Source of the DNA: Archilochus colubris
Taxonomy: Eukaryota; Chordata; Aves; Apodiformes; Trochilidae
Length of the DNA: 64,000 nucleotides
Direction of reading: 5' to 3'
Assembly (NCBI GenBank): GCA_023079485.1
Contig: CM041085.1
Coordinates: forward strand, 27,389,121-27,453,120
In this document: positions 1-12,666 of the stretch, one piece after another
How positions within the stretch are numbered: position 1 is the stretch's first letter
Layout of the letters: each line of letters begins with the position of its first letter
Notes under the pieces: generated by a model
The model's database searches: none
Seen by the model: only the letters and a program-made list of their open reading frames with translations
What the model was told of the DNA's origin: nothing
Program-made: the position numbers and the translations under genes

Positions 1-3000
1 ATGAAGCACTCAGATCACCTAGATGAGGCACTCCACTGTCACTGCTCAAATTAGATGCCACCTCCAGATCACACCAGTGTTCTGAGTCAGCCCTCTGCTC
101 ACTGCTTATCGTGGGAGATCTCAGAGGAGATGCCAAAGTCAACAGTGTGAGTGATAACTTAATGTTTCAATTGAAGGAGTGTAAAAATAAAATGTGATGA
201 TATAATGAAGTGAAAGATTCTTTCTTGATGAGTGTTAATTAAGTCACAGTCACACAGTCACCGTGGGAGCTGTGAACCAATTCTGGTGTTCAGGTGGGGC
301 AACAGAGATGGGTCTGCTGCTCCTGTGGCCACTATGGGATTAATATTCAGCAAGCAATATTCACCATTGCTGCACTCATTCTGCAAAATGACACTCACCA
401 TCTCCTGATCCCTTTTAGCTCTTCCTCTTCCCAAAGAGATGATTATGCCCTTCATTTGGTGTAAGATATCCTTGTTCCCTTCCACATCCCTGCCTCATTC
501 TGCTTTGCTGCTTGACCAGGAAAAATCCATCCAAATAAGCAGTAGTGAGACATGCTCGATGCTTTGGAAAAAACACAGAAAATCACTAAGGAATTCTTCC
601 CAAGAGGCATTGCAGTAGACATATGCATTTACAACAATGGCTTCCAGATCCCCTCTCATGTCTGTACAAGCACAACACGTGTTCAGTAAGATTTATCTTC
701 TTTATTTTTTTACTTCCTGTAGTGCAGAATGACCTCTTCAGAAGTAAGAACTTCAAAGGGACTTGTCCCATTATATTACTGAAGATGTACTTCCCTGCCC
801 ACATGGGCTGCTTTACATAACAATTCAGCAAGTCTTAGCAGTAGCAGCACTGCCCAGGTGCTGCCGAAGGACAGAAAGAGATGGGAACTGGAGCTTTATT
901 ACACTTTTAAAGGCACAGATCATCAGCTAAACAGGTTCCAAAAATAAAAATGCAAAATGAAAAGGATGAAACTTATGTTTTGTACTAGCTTTAAAAATGA
1001 AACAAACAACTCTTTCAAGCACTGTGGCCAAAGGGGACAGTAAATACCACAACTCAGCCCATCACATGTCCAGGAGCACCAATAGACACAGCTGAGTACA
1101 CCAGTGTCCTTGTGTGCTATCCTCACTGCCTCTAGGATGTGTTATGTGTTCATCTAGGAGACAGCCTGCCCATTTTGAGAACAGAAACAAGCTCTGGGCC
1201 CGCACCTGGGTAATTTCCCTTGTAGCTCCATGCCCTGTACCTGCAAACTGCATGTGTAACTCTGTGCCTGCAGTTAACAGATGAAGGCAAATATTTATTA
1301 TTTTTACTATAATAATAATAATTTCTTATAATAATAATAATTTACTATAAATTTTGCCAAGAATGGGAAGCCTACGCTATAAAAACAATACTTTGTGTGA
1401 ATTCAGGGTTAGAGATGAGCAACTCAATGTCAGTTTTTAGCTCCAAACTAATTTTAATGGCTGAACCATAAGCACTCAAACAACAGAGGAATGGAGAACA
1501 TCACAAGCCCTTATCTGCAGCAGCTCTGCCAGCTGCTGCTCTGATGCTGTTTCTCACTTCCAACATATTTTTTTTCTCAAAAGTTTCTTTGCTTGCCACC
1601 TAGTTATCTGCAGGACAAGTGAAATGGGGACTGAGAAATCTGCAGCAAAATTGCTTCAGGCCCTGCCAGGGAACACATTTCAAATCCCAAGCACAGCCTA
1701 AGCACTGCTTCTCCTCTGCACTTACTCTCTCAGTGCTCTCTTGTCAGGATGTCAAGACTAGAAGAGAAGAGAGGTCCTGTAGTTCCCAGGCATCCTATTT
1801 TTTGTCCTGTCCACTGACTGGGCCATTCCCAATTCTTGGATCACAACTTCATTCCCAGAAGAGGCTGGGATATCACAAGGCGCCCATGGTAGGGATAAAC
1901 TTAGCTTCTAGTGAAGGAAATAGTGATGCTCCCACCTACAGTTTTAAGAAAACCAGAAACCTTTTGGCTTTTGATTTAGATACCACCTAATTCTGACTGT
2001 ACTGCCTGTGATTAGCACTAATTGCAAATACCACAGGAGTGAGCAATGTCCTGTGTGTTAAACACAATTGGCACTCGATACACAAACAAAAAAATACTTT
2101 ATCAGTCCTAGAATGTATGCAACTGCCACAACAGATGATAAACAATATGTCTCTTCATCTGTTCCGTTCATCACTGCAAATATAAGTCATTTATCATCCA
2201 CAGCATTTAATAAAAGACTTCATTGTATTATAAAATTATACATGCTTTCAGAATAGATGAAAGAAAAGTTTAGGAGGATAGTTGTGTGATCTTATGGATA
2301 TTTCATTAATGAGTAATGAGTTTCTGGCAAACTTTGAGTAAATAGAACTTCAGCTTGGGCTCAGGAGAGGGATGGAGGCTTCCAAGTATTCTGTCATCCT
2401 GCTTGGATCAATGTCCCACAGCCCAGCCTGCTGAAGAAACTCAAGCCACTGCTCAGAGGACTGGAACATGACTGGGACATGACCATTCCACTACAGCATT
2501 CCAAACAAACATAGATTTCAGGAAGAGCTCAGAAATTTTAGTTTAAACTGCAGTTTTTGGTGTGAAGATCTTTCACAGTACAGATCTGTGAAGGGAGCAA
2601 GGAGAGGAAAGGAAAAGGAGGATGTTTAAACCTGAATGCTTATTCAGCCCATTATGAAGAAAAGGTTTTGCAAAATTCAAACCTAGCTTACTGAAGGATT
2701 TGGGAACATGCATGAGTAAGCAGCTGGGAGGCTTTGTTTTGATTTTTTTCCTTGATATTGCTGTCTTCATCACTACAGTTGCTGATGTCAGTATATAAAA
2801 TGGAGCCTGCAAGCAAAAAGGTGATAAACACAACTTTTGTCCTTGACAAAGTCATGCCTTTAGGCTTTCCAACCATCAGACTTAGTGAGGTCTGAATAAT
2901 TATGCATATTAAATAGTTTCAATTTACATAGTGTGCCTAGGTATATTTACACACACACAAATAAATGCTTTTGGTGATTCCCTTTATGCTATAAAAACAA

Positions 3001-4383
3001 ATTGGAGTTATGGGCAATCCCAGTGAGCCATTTACACTGATACAGAGCTTCTGAGAGCACAGAGATTCAGCAAATGATTAGTGCTTTTGATTCCTTCTGA
3101 CAGAGTTGTTAGGAGCAGTCTCATTAGCCCTCTAAGTGTTCCGTTCACTCTCTTAATCCTGCATGCCTCTTGACCTAGAGACTCCCTCTGAAAGGAATTT
3201 CTGTGTATTCATTAAGCCCTGTGTAAATCAGAATGTTATTATTCCTCACGCATTTGCAGCATCCTCGTTTTTCTGGGATACTCCCACACTGCAAGAAGGA
3301 TGGTAAAAATTTGGTGACCTAACTTCCCCAACTCACATACTAGTTAGCTGAGTGAGAAGAGCTATAACTGTAATAGCAGTTTTAGTATGCTATTCCCTAA
3401 TCTTTTGGTTTGATCTTTCCCTTTACAGGAGCCTTCCTGCTTCTCTATGACTTTATTCCCTTGCTAATGAAAAAAAAATAATGCCTGGGAGAAGAGTCAT
3501 GTTCATGTTAGAACAATGAGCTCACCCATCTTCAAGGGACAATGTTGCAAGATTTGCAGTCATTCAAGGAACAGTGATGACTGGAGCTGATCAGTCACAG
3601 TCAAACGTATAGGAAACAGTATAAGGGAAAAACATTCCTTATCAAGCTGTGGAAAAGGGAAACAAGAGATGATTCATGAGCTTTAACTATTTACAAATCA
3701 AAACTGACACGGAGTTGGCAATTACTCTGGAAAGGTGGCACAGCATATAAAAAAGAAGTGAATACTTTCAGTGACTATGTTCCAACCTGCATGCAGCTCA
3801 CACACTTCCAGGTCACAGAGAGAGGGCATTATTTTTCAAGAGAATTATATGTAATTCTTGTGGGGCAGGGGACATGAGCATAGGTGGATATTGCCACCAC
3901 CAATAGAGGTGCCACAGTTTAACGCTAGTCGGGTGGATGTGCTACAAAATATGGCCCTACCCACTGGATGCTGCAGTCCTCCCTGGGACCCAAGAAATCT
4001 CAAGAATAAGACTCCTTGGGCTGCAAAACACCATCCTGGTGGTGCAGCACCACAGTACCATAACCCCTTGAGCCTGCCTCTTAGCAAAAGGATCTGAGCT
4101 CACTTAATACATAAATACAAATTCAGAGGTAGGATTTGGACCTCAATTTTTCAGCTCAGATCTACTTGAGCAAATCATCCAGTTTATTTTTGTTTTCCTC
4201 TGAAGATACCTCTTTGTTGGCAGAAAAACAAAGAATTAATTCACTTTTACTATGCTGATGGATTTTTTCCCAGGCTTATAAGCTCTAAGAGTTGAACAGA
4301 TACCAGAGAGCAGTCACCACTGAGGGGGTAAAGCTAGGGACTGCTATTCCATATTCTGCAGAGTCCCCTGATAATCCAGCTGT
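1..4383. other. Unassigned non-coding DNA
   Basis: No exon, RNA gene or mobile element was recognised in this stretch. Open frames are short (up to 123 codons, at 1619-1990) and none resembles a known protein. The only clear structure is the TAA microsatellite near 1.3 kb. Short CA runs occur near 2950. It ends where a CR1 element begins at about 4384. Confidence 0.6.
1291..1354. repeat. AT-rich (TAA/ATA)n microsatellite
   Basis: Two short arrays of ATA/TAA triplets, at about 1309-1322 and 1328-1340, are separated by a few bases and flanked by further AT-only sequence. The interruption suggests an ageing microsatellite. No function is implied. Confidence 0.85.
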
Positions 4384-5305
4384 ATCATAGAATCATAGAA
4401 TCACAGAATATGCTGAGTTGGAAGGAAAACATCAGGATCATCAATCAAATTCCTATCCCTGTGTAGGGCACCCCCAGAATCACACCATGTACCTGACAGT
4501 GTCATCCAAACACTTCTTGAGCTCAGGCAGGCTTGGTGCTGTGACCGCTGCCCCGGGGGAGCTTGTTCCATTGCTCAGCTGCCGTCTGGGTGAAAAACCT
4601 TTTCCCAGTATCTAACCTAAACCTCCCCTGATTTAGCTTCCTACCATTTCCCCAATTCCTGTCTTTGGTCATGGGAGTGAAGCAATCAGCACCAGTTCCA
4701 CCTCTTCCCCTTGTGAGGAAGCCCTATACTGTGATGAGGTCACCCCTCAGCCTCCTCTTCTCCAAACTGAACAATCCAAGTGACCTCAGACACTCCTCAT
4801 AATTCATCCCCTCCTGACCCTTCACCATCCTTGTTGCTCTCCTTTGGATGCTCTCCAACAGCTCGATATTTTCTATCCTGTGGTGCCCAAAACTGCACAC
4901 AGAACTCAAGGTGAGGCCGTGCCAGTGCAGAGCAGAGTGGGACAATCACCTCCCTTGCCTGGCTGCCAATGCTGTGCTTGATGCACCCCAGGACACAGAT
5001 AGCTCTCCTGGCAGCCAGGGCACACTGCTGGCTCTTACTCAGTTTGCCATCAACCAGGACCCCCAGGTTCCTCTCCACCTTGCTGCTCTCCAGCCACTCA
5101 TTCCCCAGTCTGTACCTGCCCACAGGGTTGCCCCATCCTAGGTGCAGAATTTGGCATAGCCCTTGTTAAACTTCATATGGTTGGTGATTGCCCATCACTC
5201 TTACCTGCTGAGGTCTCTCTGCAGGGCCTACCTGTCCTCGAGGGAGTTGGCCACTCCTCCCAATTTTGTGTCGTCTGAAAAATTCTTTCCAGTCCCACAT
5301 TCACT
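4384..5305 (-). mobile_element. CR1 LINE, 5'-truncated, minus strand
   Basis: The left edge holds three copies of an ATAGAATCA-like unit, the reverse complement of the CR1 3' terminal repeat. Moving right are the 3' untranslated region, then sequence coding on the minus strand for the end of the CR1 reverse transcriptase protein (about 4724-5123), then an upstream segment that fades at about 5305. A full CR1 is about 4.5 kb, so only the last fifth remains, the usual result of incomplete reverse transcription. There is no poly(A) tail, as expected for CR1. A second CR1 3' end abuts it at 5312. The subfamily was not determined. Confidence 0.93.
4724..5123 (-). pseudogene. CR1 ORF2 C-terminal remnant
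   Basis: Translated on the minus strand, this gives the C-terminal part of CR1 ORF2, beyond the reverse-transcriptase catalytic core. Recognisable blocks are [38 protein letters not shown] and CVQFWAPQ in one frame (4797-5123), then RRATRM and [16 protein letters not shown] in another (4724-4945). Moving between them needs a frameshift near 4870. The catalytic core and endonuclease are absent through 5' truncation, so it cannot encode an active enzyme. It matters only as a marker of CR1 identity and orientation. Confidence 0.9.
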
Positions 5306-5311
5306 GTACAG

Positions 5312-5500
5312 TATCATAAAATCACAGAATCTTGGATTGGAGGGGACCTCAAGGATCATGTGGTCCAACACTTCTAATATTGTTGTTTATATGGTATGTC
5401 ACAGCACCCCATTGAGCTGAGACTTGAAACTTTCCAAAGAGGGGGAATCCACCACTTCCGCCGTGAAAGCATTCCAGTGCCTGACTGTCCTGACAGTAGG
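5312..5500 (-). mobile_element. CR1 LINE 3' end, minus strand
   Basis: The left edge carries ATCATAAAATCACAGAATC, a CR1 3' terminal repeat in reverse complement. It is followed by the usual tail text (TTGGAGGGGACCTCAAGGATCAT) and by the block reading TTCCAGTGCCTGACTGTCCT. Similarity becomes doubtful beyond about 5500 and may reach about 5590. It lies immediately beyond the truncated 5' edge of the CR1 at 4384-5305 in the same orientation. The tail differs from that neighbour's, so they look like separate insertions of different subfamilies. Confidence 0.88.
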
Positions 5501-8500
5501 AAGACCAGGAACAGTATTTCTTGGGACAGCTGTGGGCACATGTTGCCAAATGTCTCTGACTGCTCCCCCCTGTACAGACATGGAGAGCTGGATAGTACAG
5601 TGCATTTAAAAGCCTTTTTGCCTCCCATTTCCCTTGATGCATCAGTCTGCATAGCCTCATGAGCATTAAATCAAATTCTACAGCTACATGCAAAATAATA
5701 AGCATCATCAACTGCCTGAAAGTTGATATGATATTGCAAGAAGAGATCTGTGTATATAGTAAAATACTCAGCCTCTCACAATATATATTTTCATAAATCA
5801 GTACACTTCATATAACAACTCATGTTAACATAAAATATAATGAACAGTGTTAGACTCATACAACCCAGTTTATTCACCACACATATCTCATTTGAAAAAC
5901 TGGTATGAGCAATTCCGAGTGGAAATCTGAAGAAATTAGAAACCAAGGTCAATGATAACAATGAGGCAAATGTCTCCTGTTACATTGGTCAGAACAGGCC
6001 CAATGACATCAGGGGAGCTTTGTCTTTTTATGCCTCTTGAGGCTCATGCCCTTAATTACAAAGGGAGGAAGCTCTCAAAAAATCCCTTTACTAATCCCAA
6101 AGAAGGGCAGATATTTTGCCATTACTACCAGATGCAGCCTACTGATTGAAGGCTTTGTTCCACATAAGCACATGCTTCAAACATTTCTGATGGACCAAAT
6201 ATTTAACATTTTGTTGCCCCAGAAAAGCAAATGAGAAGATCTGATATTGTGCAGCTCTCCTGTTACTCTCAGGGAGATGATACTTGCTGAATGACTCTGA
6301 CTCCAGCAAAGAGTTTCTTGTACCCCAGCTATATCAATTGCCATCAACGGGCCAGAGCAGCAGCAGTGATGGGCACAACAGCACTTATCTATCCAGCTGC
6401 TTATCCAGGCTCACCTGACTAAGCTGATGACAGAGCCATTGCCTCCAGTTTACTAATACTCCAGTTTACTCACTAATATATGCTCAGGATGTTTTTATTC
6501 TGAGAAGAAAAGACTTCAGAAACAGTTACAGGGATTATTCAATGGTGCACAGCATTCAAGAATCTTTGTTCTAGGTCTGGCAGTGAAATAAGCATCCTGA
6601 CCCTTCTGAAAATACCACAGATTTGACACAAGTCTCCAGTTGAGTGGAGGAACTGAATACTATGCAGGAGCAAGACAAAAAGATTTTTTTTTTAATGATC
6701 ATACTGAGAGACTGCTATGTCAAAAGCCTGGCTATAATCCTGACTTTCAAGTGACACTTGTTAGACCTAAGGTGTGGCCTGCACTAACATTCTTCCATTT
6801 ACCAGTATGCCAGGAGAAGCAGTGCCCTTCTGAATGAATGAGAGATGGAGGATGGGAGACAACTGAACAGCCTTCTAAAATAGCTGTTTATATATAGATA
6901 CATATGGATGGATGTACAGAAACTATCAGGGTGGAGGGCTGAAAGTTTTGTTCTTTCTTTAATTGCAAAGTTTCCTTGAGCGCCTAAAGCTCAAAATAGA
7001 CAAATAGTCATTTCACATACTCCTCCAAATTTCCCTGCACCTCTCACATGCATCTGGCCAACATAGACTTTTCAGACTCCTGGCTGTGCAGAGATTCAGA
7101 ACAAGGTCCATGTGTCACCTCTGTCCCATCCAAGCTTTCAGATATAGCGAACATGAACCAGAAAATGTGACAAGGTTTCCCAGCAACACAGAGGAGAGAT
7201 ATTTACCTGTAACCACCACTACAGTCCATCCTCATCTGGGATATAAATCAGAATGAAGCTGTCTACAAAGTCAAGAATTTTCCCCATGCTTCCCATATGT
7301 TATGCACCAAGCATGTAAGAGACATGCAATGCTTGCATCACTCAGGCTCTTGCCAACCCTGACACTCCCACAGCAGTTCCCCAGTGCTCTCATAGTCATG
7401 GGCTGAATTGTTGCCTTGGGGAAGGTTCATTTATGGAGGGGAACAAACTCTGAGTCCACCAGATGTTGTCCACCTCAGTTAGTCAAGAAAGCAAGTGGGA
7501 GGTGACAGGGATATGCAGACATGTATCTCATCATACTTTCCTTAGCAAGTGCATTAACTTCCTAGCTCAGCTGACTTTCTGCAAGACAGGTCCTTAAAGC
7601 AGTATAAACAGGAACGGCTGCATTTGTAGGCAGAGGTTCTGCACCCATTTATCTTCTGGTGAGGATCTGGCCCCTTCCTATTTGTCCATATTAAGGCCTC
7701 TGTCTTCACACAGGGCATTTCTATGACAGTGCTTCAGTCACCCTCTTCATGACAGCATCTAGCAACCATGAGCGAACACGTAAGAAGGTAACAAAAGGAA
7801 GAAACATATTGCAGAAGAGAAAAAATAAAAAAACCCACTTAACTTTATCCTCCAATGCCTTGTGATATATGGGCCAGGCAATGCAACCTAGCCAAATATA
7901 AACTGTGAGGTCTACAAAAGGCTTCCACTTTGTATCATCCTCTTTGGAAAATCCCTGGTAACTGCAGATGAAGCCCAGACTCTGGAAATCCCCCGCTCAC
8001 TACAGTCCAGTCTCTTTTTTCTATGTTCAAAACCCAAGCCTTGTGCTTCACTCTCCTCTGTGAGTACCGCGAGGCAAATCTTGCATGAACATTTGGAAAG
8101 GAGAGGAGGCAGAAGATATTTTTGGTGACTCAGATAAGGAAAGAAATACAGGCTGAAGAAGACAGGGAAGAATTAGATATACCTCAGTTGGTATTTATTG
8201 TCCTAGCAGGGGCAAGGGGAAGATCAGACTGAAGAGGCAGCAAGTGGGAGAATTACACATATCAGACTCAGCTCTTCCCCATGCTCCCAGCCCTTCTGCA
8301 GTGCAAGCCAGGCAAAGGGAACATATCGTGACTATGGAGGCCTTCTTTAGGTGAAGGACTCTGCTGTGAAGAGGTGGCTTTAACCCACACAGAGCTGGTG
8401 GGATCATTCCCTCATCCCCTTGAGCTGTGTGGAAGGAGCAGCCCAGCAGATATCCAAGGCCTGGAGTGATCAACAACTGCCTTGTTGATCTGGTAGCTGC

Positions 8501-11100
8501 AGCCACCGTGTGATTGCCATGGCCATTCACAGATTGCAGCAACTTTTAAAGCCACCAGCAAACTTCAGGGATGGCTCCAGACCCTGAAAAATGCCCCTCT
8601 CCCCTGTGCCAAGCAGATCTTGGCACAAAGAAGAACTTGGCCAGATAAACTGAGGTCTTCCCTTCAAGGAAATCAATGCTGGCAGCCACAATGAGCATGT
8701 TTGAGGGCAGACCTGTGGCTAGCACTGTGCAGCACTAATCTGTTGGCCTCCAGGGGCAAGGAGGACTGCCTCCTCCCCTCATAAAGGGTTAAAGTGATGT
8801 GATCCCATGCATGGAGGCGGGCCCAGCGTGGTACTAAAAACCAGGTCCTTGCTGCCAGACTGAAGCTGTCCTGCACGAGGGACACAACTCCTTGTCCAAG
8901 CCGTTGTGGAAGCAGATCTGCAGGAAACTTTCCATTGCATCCTTACTGGATGTAAGGAGAATGATTTTCACTTAGGACAACTTCAGTTATGATTTGTTTG
9001 ACAGAACTGGAGGAGCAGTGATATTTCTGTGCTAAACTGCAAGAAGCAACACCACCATTTCTTTTCTTGCTACCTCATCAGAAAAGGAACTGAGCTATCC
9101 CAACAGTTCCTGCCTCATGACTGCATGCAGTCAAGTTTGCAGATCTGAGGGCTCACAAAATGCGAAGGTCAGGCTGAGAGTCTCCCTCCAAGCCCTAGGG
9201 AGGAGGACTGAGAAAGAACTCAAACTGTCAGGACCTTCTCCAGGGCCTTGTTGTGTGATGGAGTGAACACAATCTCTGGAACTACACAATGCTGCCACAC
9301 TTTGAGCTTTGTCTGCCACTCTCCAAGTTCTTTCTAAGCCTCAGCTTCTTAATCTATGTTTAATACTTTGATAAGAAAGGCCAGTGCCATCATTCTCAAT
9401 TTCTAGAGGGAGAAAAAAGGACAAAAATGGGAAACTTAAGTCCATGACAGTGGAAATGGACCTCAGGAGGTCTGAATTAGACCTGAGACTTCCCCCAGCA
9501 CCAAGTCCAACTTTCCTTTTTTCTCTGGTGCTTCCTACAGGTCTGAGCTTGGACCTCTGAAGGTATGCCAAAGTGAAAGGAGGCTGTGGCCCTGTAACTC
9601 AAGCTTGACAGATGAAACATATTAAATAAGCTCTAGGTCAGACCAAATCATGCAGGTCCTTGAATAGCACTATTTTCTTTAGCAGAACTGTATCAGGCAT
9701 AAAATAATACTGACAATTTTACATGACTGATGGTGGGGCAACACTAAGGTTAAGCAGCAATTATTTATTGGTCATTTAGCAACTAATTAAGATGAAGCTA
9801 AAAGGGATAAACTCTGAATGATATCCCTGCAGCCAGCTCTGCAACATTGTCTATATCCCCGAGGCCTGAATTCAATACATCACACTGCTACAAGCCCATC
9901 AGTTTCAGAGATTCAGGTGGAATCTCTGGGGGTTACCCACAGCAACCACCCAGGCACAGCAGGGCTGGCCTCAAAGATGCACTCGACCTTCAAGTCAAAC
10001 TCCACTGCTCAGCTTTTCTACAGAGTTTTAGTAATTATAGAGGGAAAGAGGGAGGCAGGGGGGAGGCTGTTCCAAATCCAACCATCAAGCTGCAGGGACT
10101 TCCAGGTAGTTTGTTCCCCACCCTGAAAGTGATGTGATGAAGCATTCATGCTGCACAAGCTGTTTCCTGCTGAGATGCTGCATGAGCAGTCAGCGTTGCA
10201 TAAATCCCACCACTGAGGTATCAGGAATCTGGGTCAGCATCTTGACACATACCATGGAAAGGAATATTCCCTCCCCCTTCCGCCCTGGCTCTGGCCAGGC
10301 TATACGCTGGAATTGTCTTTTCTTCATATCCCCTTCTTTGGCTGGGATTTTTATCCACTAGGCTTCACTCACAAAACACACCCACACACCATTTTTTTGG
10401 ATGCATTCCCAAATTCATTTCAAGCCCCCAGCAGCCGCAAAGTGGACATTTTGAGTGGGTGAAATGCAAAAGAAAATCCACATGAATAACATGCCTTGCA
10501 GCTGACATCTCAAGTGAATGAAATCACAGCGTGCCCCAGATTTGCTGCAACTGCCCTGTGAAAGTTTTTTTGAAAGCCACTGTCGTGCAAGTGCTTCTGC
10601 TGCACTGTGTTCATTAGAGTCTCCTCCTAATCTCCAGTGAATATCTGCCCAAAGCCCACAGCCTATGTCTTAAGACTTACATAAGAATGTAAGCCTCTGA
10701 TAAAGGAAGACACAAAGTAGTGGCAACAAGAGATATCAAAGGTTGGAGGTGAAATACATTGCAGGTCCAAGCAGATTTAGCCACGTCATTTTCAGATGGT
10801 TTCCACTGGCACACCACACTTCCCCCTAAATATTACAGACAGAAAACCTACACAGGCTACAGTATTCATGGGGCAAGGTCCAGCACAGATCTTAGACCCT
10901 GCTGCAACTGTGCCTCCTCTATAGTGGTGTTGTGGAGGAGCTGGGGTGTCCCACCACACATCAGACATTGGAAGTGGCATACCTGCTCCCATCCCTGGGG
11001 TTGGGAGCCCTGGCATCTCATGCCTCTATTGCAATGAACATCTTCAAGCATCAGCATCCTCTCACTTAGCCAAAGGCCTGTTGGACCTGTTTACATTATA
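5501..11100. other. Unassigned non-coding DNA
   Basis: No recognised exon, RNA gene or transposable element. The sequence around 8.2-8.9 kb is somewhat richer in G and C than its surroundings but is not CpG-rich. Open frames of up to 115 codons (8195-8542, minus) look like chance products. A purine-rich patch lies near 10040-10075. Confidence 0.55.
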
Positions 11101-11736
11101 CAGAATCACAGAATTGTCACAGATGGAAAAGACCTCTGAGGTCACTGTGTCTAACTGTCAACATCCTCCCCCCAATAAAATGTATGTCAATATCTGTATC
11201 ACTCACTAGAGCATGTCCTGAAGTGCCACATCTACATAGTTTTTATGTACTTCCAGGGATGGTGACTCCACCACCTCCCTAGGCAGTCTGTTCTAAAGCC
11301 TAACTACTCTCTCAGTAAAGAAATTCTTCCTCGTATTTAGTCTAAACCTTCCCTGGTAAAACTGTAGGCCATTTGCTCTAGTCATTTTTTACTTTAGAGA
11401 AGAGGCCAGCACCCACCTCCTTGCAACCTCCTTTCAGGAAGTTGTAGAGGGCAATAAGGTCTCCCCTCAGCCTCCTCTTCTCCAAACTAAACATTCCCAA
11501 GTGCCTCAGCCTTTCCTCATAGGACTTGTTCTCCAGACCCTCCACCAGCTTAGTTGTCCTTCTCTGAACTTGCTCCAGCAACTCAGTGTTTCCCTTGTAG
11601 TGAGGGGCCCAGAGCTGCTCACAGGACTCAAGGTGCTGCCTCAGCAATGCAGAGAACAGGGGCACGGTCACTTAATTTCTTGTGCTGGCCACAGTATTCC
11701 TGATACAAGCCAGGATGCTGTTGGCCTTCTTGGCCA
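11101..11736 (-). mobile_element. CR1 LINE, 5'-truncated, minus strand
   Basis: The left edge reads CAGAATCACAGAATTGTCAC, the reverse complement of a CR1 3' end. Next comes the typical tail with GGTGACTCCACCACCTCCCT and AGTAAAGAAATTCTTCCTCG, then the minus-strand coding region, ending near GGCCTTCTTGGCC at about 11736. About 635 bp of an element of about 4.5 kb remain. Its open frame of about 98 codons makes it the least damaged CR1 coding segment in the window, possibly a younger or shorter copy. Confidence 0.93.
11378..11671 (-). pseudogene. CR1 ORF2 C-terminal fragment, frame still open
   Basis: An uninterrupted minus-strand frame of 97 residues reads through the C-terminal part of CR1 ORF2. 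Blocks seen in order are [67 protein letters not shown] and [10 protein letters not shown]. The catalytic reverse-transcriptase motifs and endonuclease lie upstream in a full element and are missing. The first methionine lies inside the normal protein and is not an authentic start. It is inert as an enzyme; expression is unlikely without a promoter. Confidence 0.9.
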
Positions 11737-12643
11737 ACTATTAAAACCATCTCACAGTCAGGGAAGGACCTGAAATCTTTTTCCCAGACTTTTAAGGTGC
11801 TCAAAGATACATTTTCAGCTAACAGCCATTTCCATCTCTTGTCTTCCTGCTCTGCATCAGAAATATGTTACATGGACACCAACTTCCCTGCCATTACATC
11901 CCTTTGATCCTTCTGAGATAATTAAGCCTTGATAGTAACAGGAAAGGAAAAAAATGAGGTAAAATTGTGAATACCTCCAATTAAATCAAGGTAATTAGAA
12001 AAAATCCAGAGGTCTGCACCCAGAATAACAGCTATGTTCCCAGTTTCTCCATAACATGAAAACAAGTCCCAGAGAACCTGACTTGAGGTAAATTCTCCCA
12101 AACAAAACACTTCTTTGGGTTGATTAGGCACACTGTAATCTAGGCTTTGGAGAACTTTCTTACCAAAATGGAAACCTTTTTTAATGTTAAACAAACTAAA
12201 GCATTAAGTAGCATTTTCTTGTGTAGAAAGTAACACCAGAAAGAAACTAAAACCTGCACCAAACTTCTGCACAGTGTGATAGGCTGCAAAGCTTTATTTT
12301 TCATTTCCTAACAAAAATATTACCATGAAAATGTTTAAAATCCTTAATTACCCTACAAAGATATGGTAGCAGTCACTGGCCATGCTTTATATAAAACAAT
12401 CCTATCTGATAATTTTGAGTCATCAGAATTATACTGACAATCTTGCAAAAACAGGCATTTTGCAAGACTGTCAGTATTCTGCCCCTTGCATAAGTATTAC
12501 TAACAGGAAAAGTCTGGGTGGCATCATGATAGCCCACTGCATGAAAGATAATCAGAAGGAGCTCACTGCAGATCCAATTTTCCCATGACATTTTGTGGAC
12601 TTGCTGGAAATGTTTGTTCTGATACAGCCGTTTAAAAAATACC

Positions 12644-12666
12644 TTTTTTTTTTTTAAAAAAAAAAA
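12644..12666. repeat. Palindromic T12A11 tract
   Basis: Twelve T residues are followed directly by eleven A residues, a perfect self-complementary run of at least 22 bases. Such tracts are unstable in replication and are commonly miscounted in sequencing. Confidence 0.9.

Noticed and set aside
1619..1990. 123-codon open frame
   Set aside because: No motif or homologue recognised; probability of such frames in 64 kb is high.
2948..2962. CA dinucleotide microsatellite
   Set aside because: Only about six CA units; too short to be listed as a meaningful repeat.
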